NCBI GenBank assembly: GCA_963805405.1
Contig: CAWDUC010000020.1
Location: forward strand, 1-64,000
Direction of reading: 5' to 3'
Length of the DNA stretch: 64,000 nt
From: JAEUMG01 sp963805405
GTDB taxonomy: Bacteria > Pseudomonadota > Alphaproteobacteria > Rhizobiales > Aestuariivirgaceae
The notes under the pieces are model-generated. The model did no database searches, was not told the origin of the DNA, and worked only from the letters and a program-made list of their open reading frames with translations. Positions 47,321 to 55,861 of this stretch are shown piece by piece. Within the stretch, counting starts at the first letter, position 1. Each line of letters begins with the position of its first letter. The position numbers and the translations under genes were made by a program.

Positions 47321-48196
47321 CTAACCGACGAATTCCTCGCGCGAGTAGCCCTGGAGATAGAGCAGGGCGGTGAGATCGCCGTGATCGATCCTGATCGGTG
47401 CTGCCTCGCGCACCTTCGGCTTGGCGTGAAGCGCAACCCCCATGCCCGCCGCTGCGAGCATCGGAATGTCGTTGGCGCCGTCACCGACCGCGATCGCATC
47501 GGCGGGTGCCAATCCGAGACGATCGCTCAATTCGCGTAAGGCGGCGACCTTTGCATCGCGGCCCAGGATCGGCTCGCGGACTTCGCCGCTCGAGCGTCGT
47601 CATGCCACAGAAATTCATTGGCGCGATGCTCATGGAAGCCGAGGCGCTCGGTGACAAAGCCGGTGAACTCGACAAAGCCGCCAGACACCAATGCGGTATA
47701 GGCGCCGTGGGCGCGCATAGTCTGGATCAGAATGCGCCCGCCCGGCGTGAAGGTGATCCTCTCGGACAGCACGGTTGCCAGAGCTTGCCTAGGTAAGCCA
47801 CGCATCAGAGCCGACGCGTTCCTTGAGGGCTGCCTCGAAGTCGAGCTCGCCGCGCATGGCACGAGCCGTGATGTCGCTGATGCGATCGCCGACACCTGCC
47901 AGTATGCCGAGCTCATCGATGCATTCCTGGCCGATCATGGTCGAGTCCATATCGGCGATGAGGAGTCGCTTGCGACGGTTTTTTGCATCGATCACGGCGA
48001 CGTCGATCGGCCGATCGGCAATCAATGCAGTCGGGCGCCGGCTTCGTCGAAGGAAGTTGCGACGGGAAACTCGACGGCCTCGTTCGGCGCAAGCCAAGCG
48101 AGGCTCGCTGCCGATTTTCGGGCCAAGCCGCGCCACCAGGTCCTGATCGATTGCGCCGCTATCCGGGGCTGCTATGAGAACGAGAATGGATTGCAT
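47321..48196 (-). CDS. serB: Phosphoserine phosphatase SerB, frameshifted
   Basis: Last step of serine synthesis (phosphoserine to serine), HAD superfamily. The N-terminal regulatory part (MQSILVLIAAPDSGAID) leads into the catalytic DMDSTMIGQECIDELG (motif I, nucleophile Asp); LVSGGFVEFTGFV is motif II and VGDGANDIPMLAAAGMGVAL motif III with its magnesium aspartate. At least four one-base shifts: two compensating near 48110 and 48025, then about 47795 and 47600. Overall length, about 291 residues, is normal. It is divergent from miaA with an 18-base spacer. Confidence 0.9.
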
Positions 48197-48214
48197 CGAA
48201 AACCGGATGGCCCC

Positions 48215-49084
48215 TTGAAACGTGCGGTGCTTATCGCAGGCGCGACCGCCAGCGGCAAGTCGGCGCGGGCGCTGGAGATCGCGCGCGAGATGAACGGTGT
48301 CATCATCAATGCCGATGCGATGCAGGTCTACCGCGAACTCAACATGCTCACGCGCGGCCATCGCCACTGATGAAGCCGCGCGCCGCACCGGCTCTACGGG
48401 CATGCCCCGGCGGCCGAGAGTTATTCGGTAGCGCGCTGGCTTGAGGATGCGACCGCGGGCGCTCGATGCAGCGTGGAAGGAGAGACGGGTTCCAATCGTC
48501 GTCGGGGGCACCGGGCTTTATTTTCGGGCATTGGAAGAAGGGCTCGCCGCGATCACCGGCGATCGCGCCGGCCATACGGGAGCGCTGGCGCGAAGAGCTT
48601 TTGTCCAAGGGCCCCATATACTTGCACGGCGTTCTCGAAAAACTAAATCAGGCGGAGGCACGGCGCCTGAAGCCGGGTGACGGCCAGCGGATCGTGCGGG
48701 CGCTCGAAGTGCTGGAGGCAACCGGGCGGTCGCTCGACGGAATGGCAGGAGGAGGCGCAATTGGTTGCGCCGCTGGCGGGCGTGGCTGCGCAGCGCGTGC
48801 TGATCGAGGTGCCGCGCGATGAACTCTATTCCCGCGCCGAGCGTCGGTTCGACCAAATGGTGGAGCAGGGCGCGCTCAGCGAGGTGAAGAGCCTGTTATC
48901 GCTCAAGCTCGATCCGGCAGTTCCCGCCATGAAGGCGATCGGCGTGCCGGAACTGGCGGCGCATCTGCGCGGCGAAACAAGCCTCGCTGAGGCACTTGGC
49001 GCGGCGAAGACAGCGACGCGGCACTACATCAAGCGGCAACTGACCTGGTGGCGCCACCAGTTGCCATCGTGGCGAGACGGTTGA
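48215..49084 (+). CDS. miaA: tRNA dimethylallyltransferase MiaA, multiply frameshifted
   Basis: Adds the dimethylallyl group to A37 of tRNAs reading U-starting codons. The Walker-type P-loop is AVLIAGATASGKSARALEIA, followed by VIINADAMQVYREL; later VPIVVGGTGLYFRALEEGL and GDGQRIVRALEVLEATGRSL are clear, and the C-terminus (AMKAIGVPELAAHLRGE, ATRHYIKRQLTWWRHQ) is typical. At least five one-base shifts lie between 48360 and 48760. I place the start at TTG 48215 because no in-frame ATG precedes the P-loop; an indel could hide the ATG at 48207. Confidence 0.88.
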
Positions 49085-49117
49085 CAGGCAAGGCCGAGTG
49101 TTCTCCGATCAGCCACC

Positions 49118-49462
49118 ATGAGCAAAGCAGACGTCAAGATCTTTGCCTTCGCGGATATCGCCTTCGTGCCACGCTTCGAGCATGGCGATGTCTGCAAGGT
49201 CGGCGAAACCGTAGGAACCCGACAGGGAACCGAACTCGGCACCGGCTTTGCCCGCATGGATGGCGCGCGTATTCCCTGGACGACAAGCTATGACGAAGTT
49301 CTGACCGTGTTCGAAGGCGAGCTTACGGTTCATGCCGGCGGCAAGGCCCATCGGTTAGAGCCGCGCGATTCACTGTGGATCCCGAGCGGTACGGAATTGA
49401 TCTACGAAGCCCAGCATGCGCTCGTCCATTATGCCATTCACCCGGTGAGCGCAGCTTCCTGA
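49118..49462 (+). CDS. EutQ-like cupin protein
   Basis: Intact 114-residue single-domain cupin. SYDEVLTVFEGELTVHAGGK and LEPRDSLWIPSGTELIYEA are the two cupin motifs in the form seen in ethanolamine-utilization protein EutQ and relatives. No signal peptide. Its TGA shares one base with the ATG of the oxidase gene that follows (TGATG at 49460-49464), so they are translated as a pair. The rest of an ethanolamine operon is absent, so an actual Eut role is doubtful. Confidence 0.82.
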   Translation: MSKADVKIFAFADIAFVPRFEHGDVCKVGETVGTRQGTELGTGFARMDGARIPWTTSYDEVLTVFEGELTVHAGGKAHRLEPRDSLWIPSGTELIYEAQHALVHYAIHPVSAAS

Positions 49463-50778
49463 TGCATATTCTCGATCTTCCCAAGCGCGACCACAGCAAT
49501 GGCTGGAGCCGCATCCTCCCCGAGCGCAAAGTCCACATGCCGCTGAAGGAGGACGAGCATGCCGACTGGGTCGTCGTCGGCGCCGGTTATGCCGGGCTCG
49601 CGGCGGCGCGGCGGCTTGCCGAGAATGCGCCCAATGACAGGATCATCGTGCTCGAAGCATTGGAGGCGGGCGAGAATGCGAGCGGCCGCAATTCCGGATT
49701 CGGCATCGACCTGCCGCATGTGGTGGGGAGCGCGCAGGACGACCTCGCGGTGGCGCATGCACATTTGCGCCTGTCGCGGGCGGCGTTGAAGTATCTCGAA
49801 GGCATCGTCGAAGAGCGCGGCATCGACTGCGACTGGAGCCGGGCGGGCAAGTACCATGCAGCGGTGACGCCGCGCGGCGAGACCGAGATGCTCGCGCCCT
49901 TCATCGACATGCTGAAGACGCTGCACGAGCCGCATCGCATTCTCGATCGCGCCGCGACCGCGAAGGCGCTTGGCACGTCCTATTATCATGCATCGGTCTA
50001 TACGCCGGGCGATGTGCTGGTAAATCCTGCCGCGCTGACACGCGGGCTTGCCGACACATTGCCGGACAATGTGACCGTGCATGAGCACAGCCCGGTCCTC
50101 GAATTTACGCGCGACGGCGGTATCAGTTTGCGGACGCCGCGGGCGATCGTCCGGGCGCCGCGCATGATCCTTGCGGTGAATGCCCATGCGCCGAAGTTCG
50201 GTTTCTGGAAGCGGCACCTTTTGCCGTTCTCGGCGCATGCAAGCCTGACGCGGCCTCTCACCGAAAAAGAACACCAGGCCTTGGGCGGCGTCGAGCCGTG
50301 GGGCGTGACGCCGGTCAATGCCTTCGTTTCGACGACCCTGCGCTACACAGCCGATAGGCGCCTCCTGATCCGGTATCTGCTGCGCTATTGTCCGTCGCAA
50401 CTCGCACCGGAAGGCGAACTGGAGGAGGTGCGGGCCGAACACGAGAAGGTGTTGCGCGGACGCTTTCCGATGCTGCCCGAGGTGACGATCGATCACACCT
50501 GGACGGGCTATGTCTGCCTGTCGCGAAACAATGCGCCAGGCTTCGGCAAGCTCGAGGACAACATCTGGTCGGCGGTGTGCTGCAACGCGCTTGGCATCTC
50601 CAAGGCAACGGTCGCCGGGATGCTCGCGGCCGATCTTGCCTGCGGGATCGACAATCCCTTGATTGCCGACATGGACAGCCTGGGGAAGCCGGAAAGCCTG
50701 CCGCGGCGGCCATTCCTCGATGTCGGGGTGAGGGCCAGGAATGCCTGGGACATGTGGCGGGGCGGGGATGAATATTAG
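49462..50778 (+). CDS. FAD-dependent amino-acid/amine oxidoreductase (DadA/PuuB-like)
   Basis: Intact 438-residue flavoprotein of the glycine-oxidase/DAO superfamily. HADWVVVGAGYAGLAAARRL carries the FAD motif at about residues 34-52, then GENASGRNSGFGIDLPH, which matches the flavin region of gamma-glutamylputrescine oxidase-type enzymes, and WTGYVCLSRNNAPGFG near the C-terminus. It overlaps the EutQ-like cupin by one base. I infer oxidation of an amine or N-methyl amino acid. Confidence 0.87.
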   Translation: MHILDLPKRDHSNGWSRILPERKVHMPLKEDEHADWVVVGAGYAGLAAARRLAENAPNDRIIVLEALEAGENASGRNSGFGIDLPHVVGSAQDDLAVAHAHLRLSRAALKYLEGIVEERGIDCDWSRAGKYHAAVTPRGETEMLAPFIDMLKTLHEPHRILDRAATAKALGTSYYHASVYTPGDVLVNPAALTRGLADTLPDNVTVHEHSPVLEFTRDGGISLRTPRAIVRAPRMILAVNAHAPKFGFWKRHLLPFSAHASLTRPLTEKEHQALGGVEPWGVTPVNAFVSTTLRYTADRRLLIRYLLRYCPSQLAPEGELEEVRAEHEKVLRGRFPMLPEVTIDHTWTGYVCLSRNNAPGFGKLEDNIWSAVCCNALGISKATVAGMLAADLACGIDNPLIADMDSLGKPESLPRRPFLDVGVRARNAWDMWRGGDEY

Positions 50779-50797
50779 CCCTGTTCCGGCAGGGGGC

Positions 50798-50826
50798 TTG
50801 ACCTTTGTTCTCGGGCTTCATAGAAA
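50798..50826 (+). promoter_or_regulatory. Predicted promoter of the ilv leader-ilvBH operon
   Basis: TTGACC at 50798-50803 and TAGAAA at 50821-50826 are separated by 17 bases, a good sigma70-type arrangement. Transcription would start at about 50833, directly at the leader-peptide ATG (50834). Confidence 0.6.
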
Positions 50827-50833
50827 GCCCATC

Positions 50834-50887
50834 ATGAGCATGATTAGCATTCTCGTAGTAGGAGGGCGCGCCACCGGGGCAGCATAA
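50834..50887 (+). CDS. Branched-chain leader peptide of the ilv attenuator
   Basis: Seventeen-codon frame MSMISILVVGGRATGAA with the run Ile-Ser-Ile-Leu-Val-Val: the supply of charged Ile, Leu and Val tRNAs would decide whether the ribosome stalls. No ribosome-binding sequence precedes the ATG, and the predicted start of transcription coincides with it, so the leader is probably leaderless. The terminator 29 bases after its stop completes a classical attenuator upstream of ilvB. Confidence 0.85.
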   Translation: MSMISILVVGGRATGAA

Positions 50888-50915
50888 GCTGTCGCGAAAG
50901 CAGGTGTGCGCGCTC

Positions 50916-50941
50916 AAGGCTCCCAGACGGGGGCCTTTTTT
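50916..50941 (+). terminator. Attenuator terminator before ilvB
   Basis: Nine-bp stem AAGGCTCCC / GGGGGCCTT (one G-T pair) with the loop AGAC, followed by TTTT, between the leader stop at 50887 and the ilvB start at 50989. Stalling in the leader peptide would expose a competing antiterminator upstream. Confidence 0.82.
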
Positions 50942-50988
50942 ATTGCCCAGACGAGGATTGAGAGTCGGGAAAAGGAAGGAACGGAACG

Positions 50989-52768
50989 ATGGCTGGAAGT
51001 TCGGGCGAGTTGATGACAGGCGCCGAAATCGTGCTGAAGGCACTGGCCGACCAAGGGGTCGAGCATATATTCGGCTATCCGGGCGGTGCTGTCCTGCCGA
51101 TCTATGACGAGATCTTCCAGCAGGAGAAGGTGAAGCACATTCTCGTCCGCCACGAGCAGGGCGCGACGCATGCGGCAGAAGGCTATGCCCGCTCGACCGG
51201 CAAACCCGGCGTGGTGCTGGTCACCTCGGGGCCGGGCGCGACCAATGCAGTGACGGGCCTCACCGATGCACTGATGGACTCGATCCCGCTGGTCTGCCTC
51301 ACCGGGCAGGTGCCGACCCACCTCATCGGCAATGACGCGTTCCAGGAATGCGACACGGTCGGCATCACGCGGCCCTGCACCAAGCATAATTACCTGGTGA
51401 AGGACGTCAACGATCTCGCCCGCATCCTGCACGAGGCCTTCTACGTGGCGACCACCGGGACGGCCGGGCCCGGTGGTGGTCGACATCCCGAAGGATGTGC
51501 AGTTCGCCAAAGGCAAGTATATCGGGCCGACCAACATCCAGCACAAGACCTATCGCCCGCGCGTCAAGCCCGACCAGAATGCGGTGAAGGCGGCAGTCGA
51601 ACTCATCGCCAGGGCGAAGCGGCCGATCCTCTATACCGGCGGCGGCGTCATCAATTCGGGGCCGACGGCCGCGAACCTGCTGCGCGAGTTCGCGCATATG
51701 ACCGGCATTCCATTGACCTCGACCTTGATGGGGCTCGGCGCCTATCCCGCATCGGGCAAGAACTGGCTCGGCATGCTCGGCATGCACGGCACCTACGAAG
51801 CCAACATGGCGATGCATGATTGCGACGTGATGATCAATGTCGGAGCGCGCTTCGATGATCGCATCACCGGCAGGATCGATGCCTTCTCGCCGGGGTCGCG
51901 GAAGATCCATGTCGATATCGATCCGTCGTCGATCAACAAGACGGTGCGCGTCGATATCCCGATCGTCGGCGATTGCGCGCATGCGCTCGAAGACATGATC
52001 CGCCTGTGGAAGGCGCAGCAGCATCATCTCGACAAGGGCGCGATGAAGGACTGGTGGGCCAAGATCGACAAGTGGCGGTCGCGCGATTCCCTGCGTTACA
52101 AGAACCGCAAGGAAGTCATCATGCCGCAATATGCAATCGAGCGGCTCTATGCGCTGACCCGCGACAAGGACGTCTACATCACCACCGAAGTCGGCCAGCA
52201 CCAGATGTGGGCGGCGCAGTTCTTCAGGTTCGACGCGCCGAACCGGTGGATGACGTCAGGGGGCCTTGGGACGATGGGCTATGGACTGCCGGCGACGATC
52301 GGCGTGCAGCTCGCGCATCCGGACTCGCTGGTCGTCGACATTGCCGGCGATGCCTCGGTGCTGATGACGATGCAGGAAATCTCGACGGCGGTTCAGTACC
52401 GGCTGCCGGTCAAGATCTTCATCCTCAACAACCAGTACATGGGCATGGTGCGCCAGTGGCAGCAATTGCTGCATGGCAATCGCCTGTCGGAAAGCTACAT
52501 GGACTCGCTGCCGGATTTCGTGAAGCTGGCCGAAGCCTATGGCGCTGTCGGCATGCGGGCCGAGAAGCCGGCCGAACTTGATGCGGCGATCAAGGAAATG
52601 ATCGCCGTCAAGCGGCCGGTGATCTTCGATTGCCGCGTGGCCGCACTTGCCAATTGCTTCCCGATGATCCCCTCGGGCAAGGCGCATAACGAGATGCTGC
52701 TCGGCGAGGACGTGCCCGATTCCGAGATCGAGGCGGCGATCGGCGAAGAAGGCAAGATGCTGGTGTGA
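50989..52768 (+). CDS. ilvB: Acetolactate synthase large subunit, frameshifted
   Basis: Thiamine-diphosphate enzyme making 2-acetolactate and 2-aceto-2-hydroxybutyrate, first common step to valine, leucine and isoleucine. About 592 residues. ThDP-binding regions FGYPGGAVLPIYDE and LVRHEQGATHAAEGYARSTG, catalytic Glu in that segment, and the pyrophosphate/Mg motif GDASVLMTMQEIST with NNQYMGMVRQWQQ are present. One extra base near 51470 splits it; VVVDIPKDVQFAK resumes in the next frame. ATG 50989 follows AAGGAAGGAA. It is cotranscribed with ilvH and controlled by the leader upstream. Confidence 0.95.
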
Positions 52769-52796
52769 GTGGGCTGAGGAAAAGGAGAACATTATC

Positions 52797-53351
52797 ATGA
52801 CGGCGCAACAACCGGCCTCGGCCTATTTTCTCGACGACCGCAAGCAGGTGACGGAGACGCATACGCTCGCAGTCGTCGTCGACAACGAGCCTGGTGTCCT
52901 GGCCCGCGTGATCGGGCTGTTTTCAGGCCGCGGCTACAACATCGATTCATTGACCGTGTCGGAGACCGAGCACAACGCACATGTCTCGCGCATCACGATC
53001 GTGACCACTGCCACTCCTGAAGTGATCGTGCAGATCCGGCATCAGCTTGAGCGCATGGTGCCGGTCCATTCGGTCGCCGACCTCACGGTGCAGGGCAATG
53101 CGATCTCGCGTGAGCTGGCGATGGTGAAGGTGGCGGGGAAGGGCGACAAGCGGGTCGAAGCCTTGCGGCTTGCCGATGCGTTCCGGGCGCGTGTCATCGA
53201 TGCGACGACCGAAAGCTTTGTCTTCGAGCTGACGGGCAAGACCGACAAGATCGAGCAGTTCATCTCGCTGATGCTCCCGCTTGGGCTGGTCGAGGTGGCG
53301 CGGACCGGCGTTGCCGCGATCAGCCGCGGGCCGGAAGGCATGAAGATCTAG
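52797..53351 (+). CDS. ilvH: Acetolactate synthase regulatory subunit
   Basis: Intact 184-residue small subunit that activates IlvB and gives valine feedback control. Two ACT-type domains: the first, THTLAVVVDNEPGVLARVIG with GRGYNIDSLTVSETE, and the second half (LAMVKVAGKGDKRVEALRLA). ATG 52797 with AAAAGGAGAAC upstream, 28 bases after ilvB. Confidence 0.95.
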   Translation: MTAQQPASAYFLDDRKQVTETHTLAVVVDNEPGVLARVIGLFSGRGYNIDSLTVSETEHNAHVSRITIVTTATPEVIVQIRHQLERMVPVHSVADLTVQGNAISRELAMVKVAGKGDKRVEALRLADAFRARVIDATTESFVFELTGKTDKIEQFISLMLPLGLVEVARTGVAAISRGPEGMKI

Positions 53352-53403
53352 CGGGCCTTGAGGCGAGCCCGAGGACAGGTAAGCCCGCCGACAGATACTA
53401 GAT

Positions 53404-53494
53404 TTGATCCGTACACGAACCGTCATGCCAGCGAAAGCTGGCACCCATCGCGACATGATTTTCCATGGACCCCGGCTTGCGCCGGGGTGACGGA
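53404..53494. repeat. Single copy of the palindromic element found at 20361
   Basis: Begins TTGATCCGTACACGAACCG, has the same first hairpin (GCCAGCGAAAGCTGGC), spacer and second hairpin (CCCCGGCTTGCGCCGGGG), and ends GACGGA. The second stem shows compensating changes against the copies at 20361-20700 (A to G on one arm, T to C on the other), so pairing is conserved. It lies 32 bases downstream of the orphan gene's stop, as its relative does at 20700. Confidence 0.85.
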
Positions 53495-53526
53495 TTTGCG
53501 GGGGGACGGTGTAGCCGACGCGTGCC

Positions 53527-54253
53527 TTACGACGTGTCGTCGAGCGGCGGGTGCATACTTCGGACCAGCCAGTGGCACTCTTTCAGGATCTCGTCGACTT
53601 CGTGCTTTGCCCGCTGGCGGAACCGGGAGGGCGCCCAGGGCGCATGGGGCTCCAGCGTTCGGGCCGGCGCTCTTCCTTGGGACGCGCCTCCCAGCGTGCG
53701 AGCCGCAGGGCGTGGCGCGGGATGTCTTGCAGCGCATCCATGACGGCCACGAGGCGACGGACCAGGTGCTTGGCACTGACCATGCCGTCATCGACGACTT
53801 GCTGCTGCTTTGCCTGAGCAGCGGCGATCTCGGCCTGTTTCTGCTCAAGGAATGACTCGATGGAATGGATGTGGGGCTCGCGACCACGGCGCTTCTTCTT
53901 GAAGCGGCGGCCAATACGCTTGAGCGGATCGAACAGGTTGAACAGGAAGCCGCGTTTGCGTTTGGGCTTTCCTTCGACATCGGCTTTGGTCTTTGTCCTG
54001 CTCGGACGTCTTTGGCTTCTTCGGCCCTGCGGAACGCCTGGGCTTATACTCGACCACGATGTCGCGGGCTGCTGCGATGATGAGCCGCCTGGCTGCCGAT
54101 TCCGCCGCCCGCAAGATGCGCAGCACCCTCCGGTGGAGAGGCTTCGACACTCTCTCGATACTCCGCCCTCGGTCAGTCCGATCTCGGCGCACAGTTTCAA
54201 GACCTCGCTCAAGAGCGGCAATCGCCAGCGTTCGATAGTGGAAGCTAGTCCAT
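53527..54253 (-). CDS. Conserved hypothetical protein, paralogue of the gene at 20732, multiply frameshifted
   Basis: Second copy of the orphan gene, about 240 residues when corrected, sharing RLIIAAARDIVVEYKPRR, KPKRKRGFLFNLFDPLKR, RRFKKKRRGREPHIHSIES, FLEQKQAEIAAAQAKQ and ARWEARPKEERRPERWSP with copy 1. Shifts lie near 54245 (creating TAG at codon 3), 54165, 53985 and 53618. Stop TAA 53527-53529 closes LDDTS. The flanking promoter and downstream repeat are conserved. Either a decaying duplicate or a real gene hidden by sequencing errors; the frequency of errors elsewhere makes the second possible. Confidence 0.65.
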
Positions 54254-54259
54254 ATCGCG

Positions 54260-54288
54260 CGACTAGAACATTAAAAGAACCTAGTCAA
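54260..54288 (-). promoter_or_regulatory. Predicted promoter with inverted repeat for the orphan gene, copy 2
   Basis: On the minus strand TTGACT (54288-54283), 17 bases, then TAGTCG (54265-54260), 6 bases before the ATG at 54253. The overlapping inverted repeat is GACTAG / CTAGTC here (54261-54266, 54281-54286), versus GACATAG / CTATGTC in copy 1: the arms differ but each pairs with itself. Again no ribosome site. Confidence 0.45.
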
Positions 54289-54364
54289 GCGAAAACATTT
54301 TCCGTGCACAAGCGACCTGCCCGTCGTCGGTGCAAGCCGGGCCATGGAGAAAATTAGAGGTCAG

Positions 54365-54859
54365 CTAGGTCGCCATGCCAAGGGCCCTGGAGATGTCGCG
54401 AAGTGTCGCCTTCTCGGCATCGCTTACCCGGACACCGCCAAAGCCCAGAAAAGATCCCTCCACGGTTGCTTCCGCGACCTTCTGGCTGATCTCGCACAGC
54501 CAGGTTTTGAACGCTGTCGCTTCGCCGGGGGCCTTGGCATCGACGATGACGGTGACCTCCCGCAGGCTTGCCAACGAGCGTTCTACGCACCCGGTGGCCT
54601 CCGCGTGTGCAAAACGATCGCGCATTGCAAGAATGTTCCCATCGCGGGACTTTTCAAAATCAGCAATTGCGGCCTTGATCAGGTCGTTGGATTTGGGATC
54701 GCGCTTGGCCGCACCGAGCGCAGGGAGCCCCGCTACGGCTTCTTTGAGAGTGCCCCACCAGCCGCTTGGAGCGACTGCCGAGACGGCGATGCCGGCGGCT
54801 ATGATGCTCTCCAAAACCTTGGTCCATTCTTCCGGCGTGAAGTCGTTCTTATTGGCCAT
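54365..54859 (-). CDS. Hypothetical protein, 164 residues
   Basis: Intact soluble protein starting MANKNDFTPEEWTKVLESII. It has a hydrophobic helix (AAGIAVSAVAPSGWWGTLKEA), then a helical middle (LIKAAIADFEKSRDGNILAM), and a C-terminal half with EATAFKTWLCEISQKVAEAT. ATG 54859 has a GGGAG ribosome site. I do not recognise a family with confidence; no operon partner is adjacent. Confidence 0.75.
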   Translation of the reverse strand: MANKNDFTPEEWTKVLESIIAAGIAVSAVAPSGWWGTLKEAVAGLPALGAAKRDPKSNDLIKAAIADFEKSRDGNILAMRDRFAHAEATGCVERSLASLREVTVIVDAKAPGEATAFKTWLCEISQKVAEATVEGSFLGFGGVRVSDAEKATLRDISRALGMAT

Positions 54860-55043
54860 GGCCGGCTCCCCCGAGATCACTATCCCTTGCGAAGTATTCC
54901 CGCCGCCAATGGTCCGGTGTCAAGACTCAGTAACGCCGTCAATGCCAGATAAAGTGGTCTGCTCGAAATCTCTCCGACTGGCTGTTTCTTGCCGTCCACA
55001 TTGCCGGTAGTCACTGGGCTATCGATAATGAGGATGGCGTGCC

Positions 55044-55781
55044 TTGACCGTCAATCTGTCCGTCAATGTGAATGCGATCGCGTTTCTGCGCAACCGGAGG
55101 AACCTGCCGTGGCCCAGCGTCGAGGGCATCGGCAAGATCGCGCTCGAGGCCGGCGCGCACGGCTTGACGGTTCATCCGCGCCCCGATGAACGCCACATCC
55201 GCAAGAGCGACGTGCCGCTATTGCGCGATCTGATCCGCAAGGATTTCCCCGGCCGGGAATATAATATCGAAGGCAATCCCGACGCCAATTTCGTGACCCT
55301 GGTCGAAACGACGAAGCCCGATCAGGTGACGCTGGTGCCCGACGATATTCGCCAGTCGACGTCCGATCATGGCTGGAACATCCAGGCGCATCGCGGCTTT
55401 CTGCGCGACGTGGTCGGGCGGCTCAAATCCGGCGGCATGCGGGTGTCGCTGTTCATCGATGCCGAACCGGATCTGCCGTTTCTTGCGGCAGAAGTCGGGG
55501 CCGATCGCGTCGAAATCTTCACCGGGCCCTATGGCGGCGCTTTCGAGCCGAAACTGCGCGAGCGGGAATTCGGTCGCGTGGTGGCGACAGGCAAGGCTGC
55601 GGAGCAGGCGAAGGTCGGGCTCAATGCCGGGCATGATCTGACGCGCGAAAACCTGCCCGCCTTGGTCAAGGCCTTGCCCAATCTTTTGGAAGTCTCGATC
55701 GGACATGCGATCACCGCCGATGCGCTGGTCGTCGGCATGGCGGAGGCGGTGCGGCAATTCCGCTACGCCTGCGGACAATAG
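55044..55781 (+). CDS. pdxJ: Pyridoxine 5'-phosphate synthase
   Basis: Intact 245-residue TIM-barrel enzyme that joins 1-deoxy-D-xylulose 5-phosphate and 3-amino-1-hydroxyacetone phosphate to give pyridoxine phosphate (vitamin B6). It begins at TTG 55044 (TVNLSVNVNAIAFLRNRR); HPRPDERHIRKSDV, EYNIEGNP, VTLVPDDIRQSTSDHGW, SLFIDAE, GLNAGHDLTRENL and VSIGHAITADALVVG are all family segments with their catalytic Glu and His. A monocistronic gene on the plus strand. Confidence 0.95.
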   Translation: MTVNLSVNVNAIAFLRNRRNLPWPSVEGIGKIALEAGAHGLTVHPRPDERHIRKSDVPLLRDLIRKDFPGREYNIEGNPDANFVTLVETTKPDQVTLVPDDIRQSTSDHGWNIQAHRGFLRDVVGRLKSGGMRVSLFIDAEPDLPFLAAEVGADRVEIFTGPYGGAFEPKLREREFGRVVATGKAAEQAKVGLNAGHDLTRENLPALVKALPNLLEVSIGHAITADALVVGMAEAVRQFRYACGQ

Positions 55782-55861
55782 GCGCGGGACGCGAAGGGCG
55801 CGCTTTCGCCGATGGTCGCGAGCCTCTAATCTGCGGCATCGATCAGACGGATTCTCAGCGC

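Noticed and set aside
49438..50496. 352-codon minus-strand frame antisense to the DadA/PuuB-like oxidase
   Set aside because: Shadow of the intact oxidase; no ribosome site or domain.
53352..53403. Hairpin CGGGC / GCCCG after ilvH as a terminator
   Set aside because: The stem is only 5 bp and no T-tract follows.
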